Program-made: the position numbers and the translations under genes | Shown: positions 1-8,810 of the stretch, piece by piece | Layout of the letters: every line of letters begins with the position of its first letter | How positions within the stretch are numbered: the stretch's first letter is position 1 | Notes under the pieces: generated by a model | The model's input: the letters and a program-made list of their open reading frames with translations, nothing else | Told to the model about the DNA's origin: nothing | Database searches by the model: none | Assembly (NCBI GenBank): GCA_017561025.1 | Contig: JAFZDU010000124.1 | Location: 1 to 64,000 of the forward strand | DNA length: 64,000 nucleotides | Reading direction: 5' to 3' | Source of the DNA: Bacteroidales bacterium | GTDB lineage: Bacteria; Bacteroidota; Bacteroidia; Bacteroidales; F082

Positions 1-261
1 TATAAGTTTAAGAGTTCCGAGGGCAGTATCACGGTCGTAAGCCTTTTCCACTTCAGGAAGCTCTTCGTAAGGAATCAGGCAAGGATGAGTTTTCAATGTA
101 TCATTTCTTTCCTCTCCATAAGTCCAGCCCTGTTCCATGCGACTCTGCGCCCACACTTCGTGAACGTTTTTAGCGATTTGTTCTACTAGCGGATTAAGTT
201 CTTCAGGCAACTGGACATCTGTTGTGTCCATAGGCTGCGGGATGTAGTTGTTTGTATTCAT
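1..261 (-). CDS. RyR-domain protein, partial at the left edge
   Basis: The gene starts at ATG 261 and runs off the window with no stop in 87 codons. Almost everything visible is a RyR (ryanodine receptor repeat) domain, with the pieces EVWA, QGWTYG, ERND, PCLIPY and EVEKAYDRD at about residues 36-80. The segment is clearly related to the RyR part of the C39-like fusion at 3079-4248. Bacterial RyR domains occur in signalling and conflict loci and have been proposed to bind nucleotide-derived ligands; that is family knowledge, not shown here. It follows a TIR-gene stump (347-421) and lies at the end of the sigma-factor operon. What follows the RyR domain cannot be seen. Confidence 0.75.
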   Translation of the reverse strand, partial: MNTNNYIPQPMDTTDVQLPEELNPLVEQIAKNVHEVWAQSRMEQGWTYGEERNDTLKTHPCLIPYEELPEVEKAYDRDTALGTLKLI

Positions 262-346
262 GTATTTTTTTATTTAATAACAAAAGCAAGATATATATAG
301 TTTGAAGAATCTATCAGTTAAGGAAATATTTTCCACTCAAGATATG

Positions 347-421
347 TTACAAACTTTTAGCCCACTTTTCATCAGCGCTGTTGTAGCTAATAAAAGCATA
401 ATAACTATTCTGCTCATTCAT
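347..421 (-). pseudogene. Truncated TIR-domain gene, N-terminal stump
   Basis: A 24-codon reading frame starts at ATG 421 and stops at TAA 347-349. Residues 7-24 read YYAFISYNSADEKWAKSL, which is the first beta strand and box 1 of a TIR domain (usual form: Y-D-A-F-I-S-Y-S-x-x-D-x-x-W-A). A complete TIR domain is about 130-150 residues, and I find no continuation in any frame between 347 and the RyR gene start at 261. I therefore call it a remnant left by a deletion rather than a real small protein. TIR domains cleave or cyclise NAD in many bacterial defence systems, so its place directly before a RyR domain may be meaningful. The family call rests on a short but distinctive motif. Confidence 0.55.
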
Positions 422-462
422 AATATCTTGTTTTATAAATTTTCTATGATTCTTGACAATAA

Positions 463-1402
463 CTATTCTGCCGACATATGACCATTGCTCACATATACTT
501 GAATTTCTCCATTTACCATCAACTCATTCTCTATCGTCCATTCCTCATTCTTTGCGAAGAATTGAAGAAGAATCATATGGAAAGCGTGTTCTGCCGTGAT
601 GTTTTCTACATTGCGATAATAGAAATCCGTAGGTACAAGACGATTATATTCTTTGTCCCATTCATCATTAGGCTCGCAATCGACGATTGATGATTTTAAT
701 TCTTGAGCATATTGTGATAGACCATTGAAGTTTGAGTGTAAACGCTCGAAGGTATCATTGTTGGCAATGCAACAATATACTTCTTTGAGTTTAGCGTAGA
801 GCATATTCTCGCACGACACGCGTACATATTCCATCAACGCACTACGATACTCAATAATATCATCTATATTGTTTCCTTGAAGGCGTTCGAGTAAAGTGTT
901 TTCCTTTGCTTTATTGAACTTTTCAAGTATGTCATTTTCCGAAATTGGGGCAGTGTAGAGATTACCATAACTGCTTGATGAGTTTTTCAATCTCTCAACA
1001 AGTAGTTTAACCGCTTCCTGCATATTCACAATACCGTTACTCCAAGTTTGAAGTTCTACACTTCTCTCTATTTTAGAGATAATGGCAGTTGTAACTTCAT
1101 CTGTTGAATCGCTATCCAAATAGTTTTGATATTCAGCAATAATCCTATCTTTAAGGTCATAACCCAACTCTTGTGATAGTTCATTGGATAGCTTACCTTC
1201 AACTTTTACTTTCTCAAATGAAAAGATGTTTATTACAAAGAGACTCGATCTCTTGCTTACCTTGACCAATCAACCAATTAAGGTCAATTACACTATATAA
1301 CTTTTCTGCTATTTCTTTAGCAGGAAGAGAGTCTTCCTGCAGCAAACTATACTGCAAGAAGTCCCTCTTAAATCTGTTTTGCAGATATTCCTTTTTATCC
1401 AT
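463..1402 (-). CDS. Unknown protein of about 313 residues, split by a frameshift
   Basis: Two overlapping frames appear to be one gene. The first starts at ATG 1402 (MDKKEYLQN), two bases after the stop of the upstream gene, and ends at TGA 1214-1216. The second continues to TAG 463-465; taken alone it could start only at a TTG (1267-1269) with no ribosome site. A +1 shift within about 1215-1226, in a T-rich stretch, joins KHLF to FEKVKVEG and gives a single mostly helical, charged protein. I do not recognise the family. The break could be a real mutation, an assembly or read error, or a programmed +1 shift at the ATT-TGA stop. It is co-directional with the sigma-factor operon and belongs to it by spacing. 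Confidence 0.6.
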
Positions 1403-1404
1403 AA

Positions 1405-1908
1405 TTATAGAGGTCTTCCGCATCCGCAGCAGAACTTAGCTGTGGCAGTATTTTTAGTTCCACAGCTGGTGCAGAACTTAGAGTCATCTGAATTGGAAGC
1501 TGATGCTACACCGACATTATTGCATATCACCGATTCTGCTATCTCCAAGGCCTTGTCATCAAGCTTTGACTGCTCAACCATGCCCCAGATCTGAGTAATA
1601 AGAACTGGCCAGAAGAAAAGCATTGAAATTACTGTAGGAATGGCCTGTTGTCCCCAGATACCTACACCTGCTTCAAAACTGATATTGCTGCCGTATGGAA
1701 GTAAAGTGACTTTCAATGCGGTCTTCATGCCCAAGACTGCCTTGAAAATACCGCCCTTGGTGATAGAGATGTCATAACCTCCACTGCTTAATGCATCCAT
1801 CGACACTTCATATCCATCTTTCCTGAACTCCTCTTGAATACGGTTTGCAATAGCTGGAATCAATGATGTTGAACCGTATAATATCTTCTTTGTATTAAAT
1901 GTTGCCAT
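1405..1908 (-). CDS. Small zinc-ribbon protein with one hydrophobic segment
   Basis: This 167-residue protein has an N-terminal alpha/beta domain (about 1-85), one hydrophobic stretch at about 86-108 (IPTVISMLFFWPVLITQIWG) and a C-terminal four-cysteine zinc ribbon (CTSCG...CCGCG, about 146-165). The N-terminal part, with a glycine-rich turn and the phrase KAVLGMKTALKV, resembles an uncharacterised family often fused to zinc ribbons; I know no function for it. It starts 4 bp after the stop of the preceding small gene and is followed after 2 bp by the frameshifted gene, so it is an inner gene of the operon. It is the third protein of the cluster that ends in a zinc ribbon. Confidence 0.75.
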   Translation of the reverse strand: MATFNTKKILYGSTSLIPAIANRIQEEFRKDGYEVSMDALSSGGYDISITKGGIFKAVLGMKTALKVTLLPYGSNISFEAGVGIWGQQAIPTVISMLFFWPVLITQIWGMVEQSKLDDKALEIAESVICNNVGVASASNSDDSKFCTSCGTKNTATAKFCCGCGRPL

Positions 1909-1912
1909 AGTC

Positions 1913-2170
1913 TTATTTGTTTATATTTTGAATTGAATAGAAATTGTAAACTGCATACAAAACACCGGATTCGACCAACAGATCCTTTATCTCCGCCAAC
2001 TGCTCTTCGCTGTATTTCGCTTCCATGTCACGTAGCATAGCTACAACCTTCTCTGACTGGTTCTTAATTTCTTCTTCCGTTACAATGCCATCTTCCATAA
2101 TATTCTTGAAAGACTCATTATTGACTACCATCTCGTCAATATTCAATATTCCATCTTCGTTGAAAAACAT
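1913..2170 (-). CDS. Small acidic hypothetical protein
   Basis: I place the start at ATG 2170 (MFFNEDGILN), which gives 85 residues and leaves 17 bp to the M48 gene; a longer frame to 2224 would overlap that gene and begins with an unconvincing hydrophobic stretch. The protein is acidic and helical, with the core NIMEDGIVTEEEI, and looks like a small helical bundle of the TerB-like kind, though the match is too weak to name. It sits tightly between the M48 peptidase and the zinc-ribbon protein and is very probably co-translated with them. No signal peptide, membrane segment or cysteine pair is present. Function is unknown. Confidence 0.65.
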   Translation of the reverse strand: MFFNEDGILNIDEMVVNNESFKNIMEDGIVTEEEIKNQSEKVVAMLRDMEAKYSEEQLAEIKDLLVESGVLYAVYNFYSIQNINK

Positions 2171-2187
2171 AATCGTATATTTTAAGT

Positions 2188-3066
2188 TTATAATTTTGCT
2201 CCACAATATTTGCAGTAAGCCCAATCTCCCGATACGGATTTACCGCAGACACCACATCTCTTGCCTGATGTCAAGGCTCTCATATTCTGTTGTATTGTCC
2301 TATACTGAACGCTTTGCTCCCATCTGAATATTTCACGAACACGTACCGCACTGAAAGGATGCGACATACCTAACGTTACAGAAAGCTGCAATGCCTTGTT
2401 CCACATGCCGTCATTTTTGATTTCATCATATTTGTCTGCTTGTCTTGCCCATTCCTGCATGTTGAGATTACCAGTGATAGACTTCGAGCCTCCCGAAAGA
2501 CGTGCCATTGAACGAGCCACTACCTCTGGCGAAGTCACTATAGCAGCACATCTGTCGCACGACAACTCGCTCTTCCGCTGCCAATAATATATGGCATATT
2601 GAATAGGTGCCGCCAGCGCGCCAAGTATTCCCAATGCATCTGCACCGCTAAGTATATATCTAGCGATACTGTGATACAAGACATGACGGCATAATATGTG
2701 GCCACATTCGTGAGCGATGACTGCATCAAGCTCTTCGTCATTCAGCAGGTCAACCAATCCAGATGTTATTGTAATGTATATTTTGGTATCTCCGAATGTC
2801 CAGGCATTTGGCTGTGGATCCATCTGGAGATAGAACTCCGGTTCAGCTATACCAAGTCTCTCACATATAGGAGGAAGATGGTTATAAAGCTTAGGCAGCT
2901 GTGTAGGAGAGAGACGAATCGCCGTTGCCATATTCGTACCATATTGCAACTGTTCGAACCCCAATGCCATTATCTTTTTTACCAATGCTGGGAATCCAGG
3001 TATGCTTTCAAGCTGACGTAAAGCTGCAGCATCTTCTGGATGCATGAATTCTGCTGGTTTAATCAT
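2188..3066 (-). CDS. M48 family metallopeptidase with C-terminal zinc ribbon
   Basis: This 292-residue protein has the zinc protease motif HECGH at 119-123 and the third ligand in the following ELSCD segment (E167), as in M48 (HtpX/Ste24/Oma1-like) peptidases. A short hydrophobic stretch at about 137-160 lies between them. The C-terminus (about 271-290) is a zinc ribbon, CGVCG...CKYCG. There is no signal peptide, so the enzyme is either cytoplasmic or anchored by the hydrophobic stretch. It follows the C39-like fusion gene after 12 bp and precedes the small acidic gene by 17 bp, inside the sigma-factor operon. M48 members usually act in protein quality control or stress responses; the substrate here is unknown. 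Confidence 0.85.
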   Translation of the reverse strand: MIKPAEFMHPEDAAALRQLESIPGFPALVKKIMALGFEQLQYGTNMATAIRLSPTQLPKLYNHLPPICERLGIAEPEFYLQMDPQPNAWTFGDTKIYITITSGLVDLLNDEELDAVIAHECGHILCRHVLYHSIARYILSGADALGILGALAAPIQYAIYYWQRKSELSCDRCAAIVTSPEVVARSMARLSGGSKSITGNLNMQEWARQADKYDEIKNDGMWNKALQLSVTLGMSHPFSAVRVREIFRWEQSVQYRTIQQNMRALTSGKRCGVCGKSVSGDWAYCKYCGAKL

Positions 3067-3078
3067 GATATCCTCCTC

Positions 3079-4248
3079 TTATTCAAAAACACTTTTGTCT
3101 ATATCTAATTTATGTCCGCAGCGATTACAGAAAATGTCATACTTTGAAATTGGTGTTTCAACGCCATCTACCAAACAATGAGGACATAATATCACATGTT
3201 TCACGTCACGTATTCGTTTCAGCAATTCATTATACAATTCTGTATCTTCTCGCTTAATCAAATCGTATCCGAGTTTCTTCAACAACTTGATTGTATCCAT
3301 AGCCATGTTGCGATCGAAATCCTTTTCTTTCTCTGGAAGCTGAGAATATGGCACCATACACGGATTCTCCTTCTTAGCATCATCACGCTGCGGACCATAA
3401 GTCCAGCCCTGACCCATGCGTTCCAACGCCCAGATTTCATGAGCATTCTCAGCGATAGCTTCTCTTAATTCCGTTAAGTCATCTTCAAGCTTGACATCTG
3501 AAACGTCAATAGGCTTTGGTATATAAGTCTTCATATCTTTTAAATTTATAGTCACTAAGTAATTCTTGGAATCCGCCCAAGCATCTGCAAACTGCTCGTA
3601 AGAATAGACATCTTCAGAATTCGCTGAATTAGGGTCATAAACAGTTACTGTTCTCTTGTTACTATCGCACGACAATACCACAACCACATGATCAGGAATC
3701 TGCCCTATTACAAAATCTTCTATTTTCTCACTCATCCTGTCACCTAGCAGTTCTCCGCCATCAACAGCCACAATAACGTCATCCCCCTTGTCAAGAGCTT
3801 CTTCAATATCAACAATTCGACATTTATACTGACGACGAACAACAAATCCGCACTTCTCCAGATACCGTCCAACATTATGCAAAGGCGTGCCGTCTTCTTT
3901 ATGCCATTTGTTCTGAATCGCATCATCAAGAATCTCCTGAGGATCAAAATCTATGTTACGTCTCATGAGAATATATTTCTCACACTCCTGACAACAGTAA
4001 TTGTTCTCGTCACAAGCAGCAGCCAAAGCAGTCATAGGCAACAGCTCCATGCTATTCGACATCATACATAAATCTTCATCAACCAATTGAGAAATACGTA
4101 AAACCTCTCTCAACTCGGCATCGTCCATCATAGCATCTACAATTTCCTTGTTCTCTGCTGCTGTTGAATTACCTTCCAAGTATGCGGCTATTACTTCTGC
4201 CGAAATCTTGTCATCTAATGATTTCTTTTTCATCTCTATCAATTTCAA
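3079..4248 (-). CDS. Anti-sigma-like / C39-like peptidase / RyR / zinc-ribbon fusion protein
   Basis: This 389-residue protein has four parts. Residues 1-65 are helical (AAYLEGNSTAAENKEIVDAM) and resemble the cytoplasmic part of Bacteroidota anti-sigma factors. Residues 75-225 look like a C39-type papain-fold peptidase: a cysteine cluster before a helix (C85, C86, C89), H187 in DHVVVVLS, and D205 in VYDPNS as possible triad. Residues about 230-330 are a RyR domain (EIWALERMGQGWTYG, NPCMVPY). Residues 354-378 form a zinc ribbon (CPHC...CNRCG). Translation may begin at ATG 4248 or ATG 4233; either overlaps the end of the sigma gene (stop at 4211), implying coupled expression. No transmembrane segment is visible. 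I infer a cytoplasmic sensor-protease that controls the sigma factor. Confidence 0.75.
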   Translation of the reverse strand: MKLIEMKKKSLDDKISAEVIAAYLEGNSTAAENKEIVDAMMDDAELREVLRISQLVDEDLCMMSNSMELLPMTALAAACDENNYCCQECEKYILMRRNIDFDPQEILDDAIQNKWHKEDGTPLHNVGRYLEKCGFVVRRQYKCRIVDIEEALDKGDDVIVAVDGGELLGDRMSEKIEDFVIGQIPDHVVVVLSCDSNKRTVTVYDPNSANSEDVYSYEQFADAWADSKNYLVTINLKDMKTYIPKPIDVSDVKLEDDLTELREAIAENAHEIWALERMGQGWTYGPQRDDAKKENPCMVPYSQLPEKEKDFDRNMAMDTIKLLKKLGYDLIKREDTELYNELLKRIRDVKHVILCPHCLVDGVETPISKYDIFCNRCGHKLDIDKSVFE

Positions 4249-4780
4249 TGAGTGCGATTCGGGTCATTGCCGCAATAGCACGTTTTTTAATATTATACAA
4301 ATTATCAACATTGGTATCAAGTTCCTGAGCGACGACCTTCGGCTCAGCTTCATCTAGAACCAACCTTTTTATGACATATACATATCTCTCATTTGCCATA
4401 AATCTAAACAAATATTCCACATCCATCTTTGCAGCCATAGACCTTTCCTCGTCAGTTGATTTGTCATTCGAATTGTCTATAGGAGCATCTTTGGATGCCA
4501 TATCTATCATTCTATCACGTTTTGCAATAAAATACCGTATAGCTATTATCTTCATCCACTGATAGATAGTGCTACGTCCCTGAAACTGTCTCATGCGATG
4601 AGCATCATTCTCCATCATATAAAGATAGAACTCGTTGACAAACTCATCATAGTCCACTTCATATGAAAAGACATAACGGATGATGCTAGAGAAAAGCGGA
4701 CGGCATTTCTCAAAAAAGAAAAGCCTGGTCACAAACTCATCTCTAGCGATAAGAGCATCTATTATTTGTTGATCATTCAT
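4211..4780 (-). CDS. ECF-like RNA polymerase sigma factor
   Basis: This 189-residue protein has the two-domain plan of extracytoplasmic-function sigma factors. Region 2 spans about 22-90, with the core-binding acidic stretch DYDEFVNEFYLYMM and the -10 recognition part IYQWMKIIAIRYFIAKRDR. Region 4 spans about 130-180, with the helix-turn-helix KVVAQELDTNVDNLYNIKKRA. It is the first gene of the minus-strand accessory operon and overlaps the start of the anti-sigma-like fusion, the usual arrangement of a sigma factor with its regulator. A matching Bacteroidota promoter lies at 4921-4948, about 135 bp upstream. The sigma factor's own target promoters cannot be deduced from the window. Confidence 0.85.
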   Translation of the reverse strand: MNDQQIIDALIARDEFVTRLFFFEKCRPLFSSIIRYVFSYEVDYDEFVNEFYLYMMENDAHRMRQFQGRSTIYQWMKIIAIRYFIAKRDRMIDMASKDAPIDNSNDKSTDEERSMAAKMDVEYLFRFMANERYVYVIKRLVLDEAEPKVVAQELDTNVDNLYNIKKRAIAAMTRIALIEIDRDEKEIIR

Positions 4781-4920
4781 AATATTCGATTATCTATTTC
4801 ATTCTTCCCCAAATCTCAATTGCAAAATGCCGGCAACATACATCAACCAGCTTTATACCATTAAAGAACATATAGTTAATAGCTTAGTAGATATGAAATA
4901 ATAGTAGAATTTAGTTCTCA

Positions 4921-4948
4921 CAAATATACGAATTTATCATTATGTCAA
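4921..4948 (-). promoter_or_regulatory. Promoter of the sigma-factor operon
   Basis: On the minus strand TTG (4946-4948), a 17 bp spacer and TATATTTG (4921-4928) match the Bacteroidota housekeeping promoter. The leader to ATG 4780 would be about 135 nt. The rest of the 4781-5068 spacer is AT-rich and shows nothing else that I recognise. Confidence 0.5.
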
Positions 4949-5039
4949 TTGTTTTTTTAAAATTAAATCCAATATTAAATTTAAGTCATCATAGACTATT
5001 CTCTCTGAAACATATTCTCACCAACTTCAAAAAATTCAC

Positions 5040-5047
5040 TATCTTTG
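5040..5047 (+). promoter_or_regulatory. Promoter -7 element for the DUF4175 gene
   Basis: TATCTTTG matches the Bacteroidota -7 consensus TAnnTTTG, 21 bp before ATG 5069. I see no clear TTG element upstream. Confidence 0.45.
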
Positions 5048-5068
5048 CAAGTTATTAATTTGGGTTAA

Positions 5069-8000
5069 ATGTTTTCAGACGAGAAGAAGTCATATAATAA
5101 TGTCTTGTTAGATAAAATAGAATCTTTCATTAAGAAGTTTTATCTCAACAAACTCATTCAAGGCTGCTTGATCGGCTCCGTGCTGCTTATTCTTACATTC
5201 CTTATAATCAACGGGATAGAATATATATCATGGGCATCAAGCAGGATCAGACTCATTCTTCTCATCTCTTTGATAACATTATTCTCTATAGTAGTTTGCT
5301 TCTATTTCATCACTCCTCTCATCAATCTGATTCGATTCAGAAAGAAAATGTCGAACGAACAAGCAGCGGTGCTTATCGGAAAATTCTTCCCTGAAATAAA
5401 AGACAAACTTCTTAACACGCTTCAGCTTACTAACGAAATAAAGAACGATTCTGACAACGAACTTCTTCTCGCGACCATAGAACAGAGGACGCAGAATCTG
5501 CAGCCGATAAAATTCAGCGAAGCTGTAAACCTCAAAGAGAACTACAAATATCTCAAGGTCTTTGGCATCGCTTTCGTAGCACTAGCGTCTCTTGTAATTT
5601 TCGCACCCGACTTCTCCAAGCAACCTGTAAGCAGAATCATCAACTATGGCACTCATTACGAGAAACCGCTTCCTTTTAAGGTTGAATTAAACACCACCGA
5701 CATCGAAGTGATACAAGGCGACGACCTAGAATATAAGATTCACGTCACAGGAGAAAACATCCCAGAATCGTTTTACGTCATCACTTCCAACGGAACTCGC
5801 ATGATGACAAAATTATCCAACAACGACTTCCGTTTCGTCTTCAACAAAATCTACCAATCGGAAAGTTTCCAGATTAGCGGCGGCAAATATTTAAGTCCAG
5901 AGATAAATATCATCGTCAACCCATCTCCTACTTTGCTCTATTACGAAGCTGAGCTTAATTTCCCTAAATATATCAACAGAAAGAAAGAGACGCTCGGAGG
6001 CAAGACTCGTCTTTTGGTTCCAGAAGGCACAGACGTAAAATTCATCTTCCACACAAAAGATGCGGAGACTATGAGCATACTCCACGACTCCATAAATCAC
6101 GAGATAAAAGCAAACGACAACAAATACACATTTAGTTTCAAGGCATCACACACTTCCAAACTTTTTGTGAATATAGCCAACAAATGGAGCAAAAACAGCA
6201 ACCCTGTTCCTTTCACGATTGAAGTGATTGCCGACGCTCATCCTGAAATTCAGGTGCAGCCTTTCAACGAAAACTTATCAAAACAGACATATTATTCAGG
6301 CCTCATCGCCGACGATTACGGTTTCACTAAGCTTATTTATCATTTCGAAGTTGAAAACAAGCCTAATCAGTCTTTCACGAAGAAAATAGACATCGACAAG
6401 AAAGATACCCGCACATCATTTTATTATAGCATCGATTTAGACACTCTCGATATCTATCCAGGTGATGAAGTGAAATCTTATTTTGAGATATGGGACAACG
6501 ACGGTATCAACGGCGCCAAATCCAGACGCTCTGAATTATTCTTCATAAGCATGCCTACACGCGAAACGCTCGACTCCATAGCCGACGCTTCTGAAGAAAA
6601 TATCATTTCAAAACTTGAGGATAAGACTAGCGAACTGGAGCAGCTACGTAAAGACCTCGATGAAATGATCAAAGATCTTATGTCTAAGAAAGAACTCGAC
6701 TGGAGCGATAAGGAAAAGATAAAAGAACTTTTGGAAAAGCAAAACGAGATCCAAGAGGAATGGGAGAAAGTCAAGGAAGAGCAGAAAGAACTTCAGGATT
6801 TCATGAAGGAGAACGAACTCACTTCGGAAGAGTTATTAAAGAAACAAGAACAGATCAACAAACTTTTCGAAGAAGTCATCCCCGACGAGATGAAGAAACT
6901 TATGGAAGAATTGGAGCGTTTGATGAATGAAATGCCTCGTGAGAAAATGCAGCAGATGATGCAAGACCTCAAGAAAAGCAACAAGGAACTGCAGGAGATG
7001 ATGGACAGAAATCTCGCACTGCTGGAGCAACTTAAAGTCGAAAAAGACCTTAACGAATTGATAGACAAGATGAATGAATTATCAGAGAAGTTACAGAACT
7101 CTGAAAACGATTCATTGAGCGCTAATGACGCTAAGAAGCAATTTGAGAAAATAGAGCAGCAACTTGACTCTATCATGCAGAAAAACAAAGGTTTAGAAGA
7201 ACCTTTCAATATTTCCAAAGACGAAAAGAGCACTGAAGAGATAAAAGAAGACCTGAATAACGCCGAAGAGAAAGAAAACAACGGCGACGAATCAGGTGCC
7301 GACGAGAAGAAGAAAGACGCCGGCAAGAAGATGAAAGAAATGGCCGACAAACTCACTTTAGACATGTCAATGTCGGGCATGGAACAACTTGGCGAGGATG
7401 TACATCTAATTCGTATATTGCTTGAAAACGTTGTACGCTCATCACACGAAGAAGAGAAACTTATGAGCGAGTTGGCTAAGATGAAGAAAGACGACCCGTC
7501 ATTATCAGACAAAATAAGTCGTCAGAAAGAAATCCTCGACAATTTTGCAATGGTCGAAGATTCATTAAGAAGAATGGCAATGCGCCAACCTGAGATCAAA
7601 AACTTTGTTTTCAATGAGTTACAGCTTATCAACCAACAAATAAAACTCGCCATGAAAGAGATGAACGAGTCTTCTATTTCATCTGCTACATCCAGACAAC
7701 AAAGAGCGATGATGGCGATGAACAACTTAGCATTGATGCTGTCTGAATCACTTAACAACATGAACGAAAGCATGATGGAATCGAGCGGTTCATGCTCCAA
7801 GCAGAAGAACAGCAAAAAACCTAAGAAAGGTAGTCAAAGCATGAAGGACATGAAGGACCTTCAAGAACAACTTGGCAAGCAGTTGGAGCAAATGCGCAAG
7901 GAGATGCAGCAGCAACAGCAACAACAGAAAGAAGGCAAACCTCAATCGATGAGTGAAGAATTTGCGAGGATGGCTGCCGAACAAGAAATGCTGCGCGAAG

Positions 8001-8389
8001 GCATGCAGAAGATGCTGGAAGAAATGAAGAAACAAGGTCTCACCGGCGACGACGGCATCAACGATATCATCAAGGATATGGAAAAACTAGAAGAAGACCT
8101 CGTCAACAAGAAGATCACCAATCAGACCATAGATCGCAACAAAGAGATTTTATCGAGGATGCTGAAAGCACAGAACGCGCAAGAGGAACGCGAGAAAGAA
8201 GAGAAACGTAAGTCAGAAGAGTTCAAGGGGACTTACGAGAAACGCAAAATCGATGAGATAGAATATAAAGAAAACCTGAAGAAACAACAGGAATTTTTAA
8301 GACAGAACAGCATAGAATACCAGCCGTTCTACAAGTCAAAAATCAATGATTATTTCTTCAAGAAAAACACGAATAAAACAAAGGAGTAA
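5069..8389 (+). CDS. DUF4175 family membrane protein
   Basis: This 1106-residue protein matches the Bacteroidota DUF4175 family in plan and size. Three hydrophobic segments lie near the N-terminus (about 35-52, 62-82 and 163-181). A beta-rich region follows (about 190-490), then a very long, highly charged coiled coil rich in E, K, Q and M (about 500-1060), with a poly-Q run near 950. The protein is therefore probably anchored in the inner membrane with a large coiled-coil domain. The function is not established. The ybeY gene follows directly, ATG 8394 coming 4 bp after this stop, so the two are likely co-transcribed. The ATG at 5069 sits just behind a good -7 element. Confidence 0.8.
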   Translation: MFSDEKKSYNNVLLDKIESFIKKFYLNKLIQGCLIGSVLLILTFLIINGIEYISWASSRIRLILLISLITLFSIVVCFYFITPLINLIRFRKKMSNEQAAVLIGKFFPEIKDKLLNTLQLTNEIKNDSDNELLLATIEQRTQNLQPIKFSEAVNLKENYKYLKVFGIAFVALASLVIFAPDFSKQPVSRIINYGTHYEKPLPFKVELNTTDIEVIQGDDLEYKIHVTGENIPESFYVITSNGTRMMTKLSNNDFRFVFNKIYQSESFQISGGKYLSPEINIIVNPSPTLLYYEAELNFPKYINRKKETLGGKTRLLVPEGTDVKFIFHTKDAETMSILHDSINHEIKANDNKYTFSFKASHTSKLFVNIANKWSKNSNPVPFTIEVIADAHPEIQVQPFNENLSKQTYYSGLIADDYGFTKLIYHFEVENKPNQSFTKKIDIDKKDTRTSFYYSIDLDTLDIYPGDEVKSYFEIWDNDGINGAKSRRSELFFISMPTRETLDSIADASEENIISKLEDKTSELEQLRKDLDEMIKDLMSKKELDWSDKEKIKELLEKQNEIQEEWEKVKEEQKELQDFMKENELTSEELLKKQEQINKLFEEVIPDEMKKLMEELERLMNEMPREKMQQMMQDLKKSNKELQEMMDRNLALLEQLKVEKDLNELIDKMNELSEKLQNSENDSLSANDAKKQFEKIEQQLDSIMQKNKGLEEPFNISKDEKSTEEIKEDLNNAEEKENNGDESGADEKKKDAGKKMKEMADKLTLDMSMSGMEQLGEDVHLIRILLENVVRSSHEEEKLMSELAKMKKDDPSLSDKISRQKEILDNFAMVEDSLRRMAMRQPEIKNFVFNELQLINQQIKLAMKEMNESSISSATSRQQRAMMAMNNLALMLSESLNNMNESMMESSGSCSKQKNSKKPKKGSQSMKDMKDLQEQLGKQLEQMRKEMQQQQQQQKEGKPQSMSEEFARMAAEQEMLREGMQKMLEEMKKQGLTGDDGINDIIKDMEKLEEDLVNKKITNQTIDRNKEILSRMLKAQNAQEEREKEEKRKSEEFKGTYEKRKIDEIEYKENLKKQQEFLRQNSIEYQPFYKSKINDYFFKKNTNKTKE

Positions 8390-8393
8390 AAAT

Positions 8394-8810
8394 ATGATCA
8401 GTTTACAATTCATCGACACAGAAACCTTGACCGAAGAAATGGCAGGCGTAAAAGAATGGATCAGAGATTTCGTCAAAAGCTACGACAAGGAAGTGGGAGA
8501 ATTATACTACTCTTTCTGCAGCGACGAATATTTATATAAAATGAATGTGGATTTATTGGGACATGATTTTTACACCGATATCATCACATTCCCGCTCAAC
8601 GAATGTGAGACGATTCTGTCAGCAGAGTTCCACATCAGCATCGACAGAATCAAGGACAACGCTGTGACTTTTAACCGCACATTCAAAGACGAGTTGCACA
8701 GAGTGATGGCACACGGAGTCTTACACCTGATCGGCTTCGACGACCTTTGCGAAGAAGACGAAATGGAGATGAGACGCCAAGAGGACATTTGTCTTGGAAT
8801 GAGGATATAA
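8394..8810 (+). CDS. ybeY: Endoribonuclease YbeY (16S rRNA maturation)
   Basis: YbeY is a metal-dependent single-strand endoribonuclease needed for 16S rRNA 3' maturation and ribosome quality control. I start it at ATG 8394 (MISLQFID), which has AAGGAG 12 bp upstream and gives 138 residues; a longer frame to 8346 lies inside the DUF4175 gene. The metal motif reads HGVLHLIGFDD: the first two histidines are kept, while the third, present as H in the GYDH form of E. coli, is D here. My recollection is that Bacteroidota members commonly lack that third histidine, so this need not mean loss of activity. The upstream substrate motif DFYTDIITFPL is intact. Confidence 0.9.
   Translation: MISLQFIDTETLTEEMAGVKEWIRDFVKSYDKEVGELYYSFCSDEYLYKMNVDLLGHDFYTDIITFPLNECETILSAEFHISIDRIKDNAVTFNRTFKDELHRVMAHGVLHLIGFDDLCEEDEMEMRRQEDICLGMRI

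Noticed and set aside
478..690. Plus-strand frame within the left operon
   Set aside because: It is antisense to the minus-strand gene, has no promoter or family features, and the minus frame fits the operon.
1..4780. Left operon as a phage or transposon remnant
   Set aside because: No integrase, transposase, att-like repeats or structural genes are seen; base composition is not obviously different.
6478..8035. Long minus-strand frames opposite the DUF4175 coiled coil
   Set aside because: They are serine/phenylalanine- or leucine/histidine-rich shadows of GAA/AAG/CAG-rich coding sequence.
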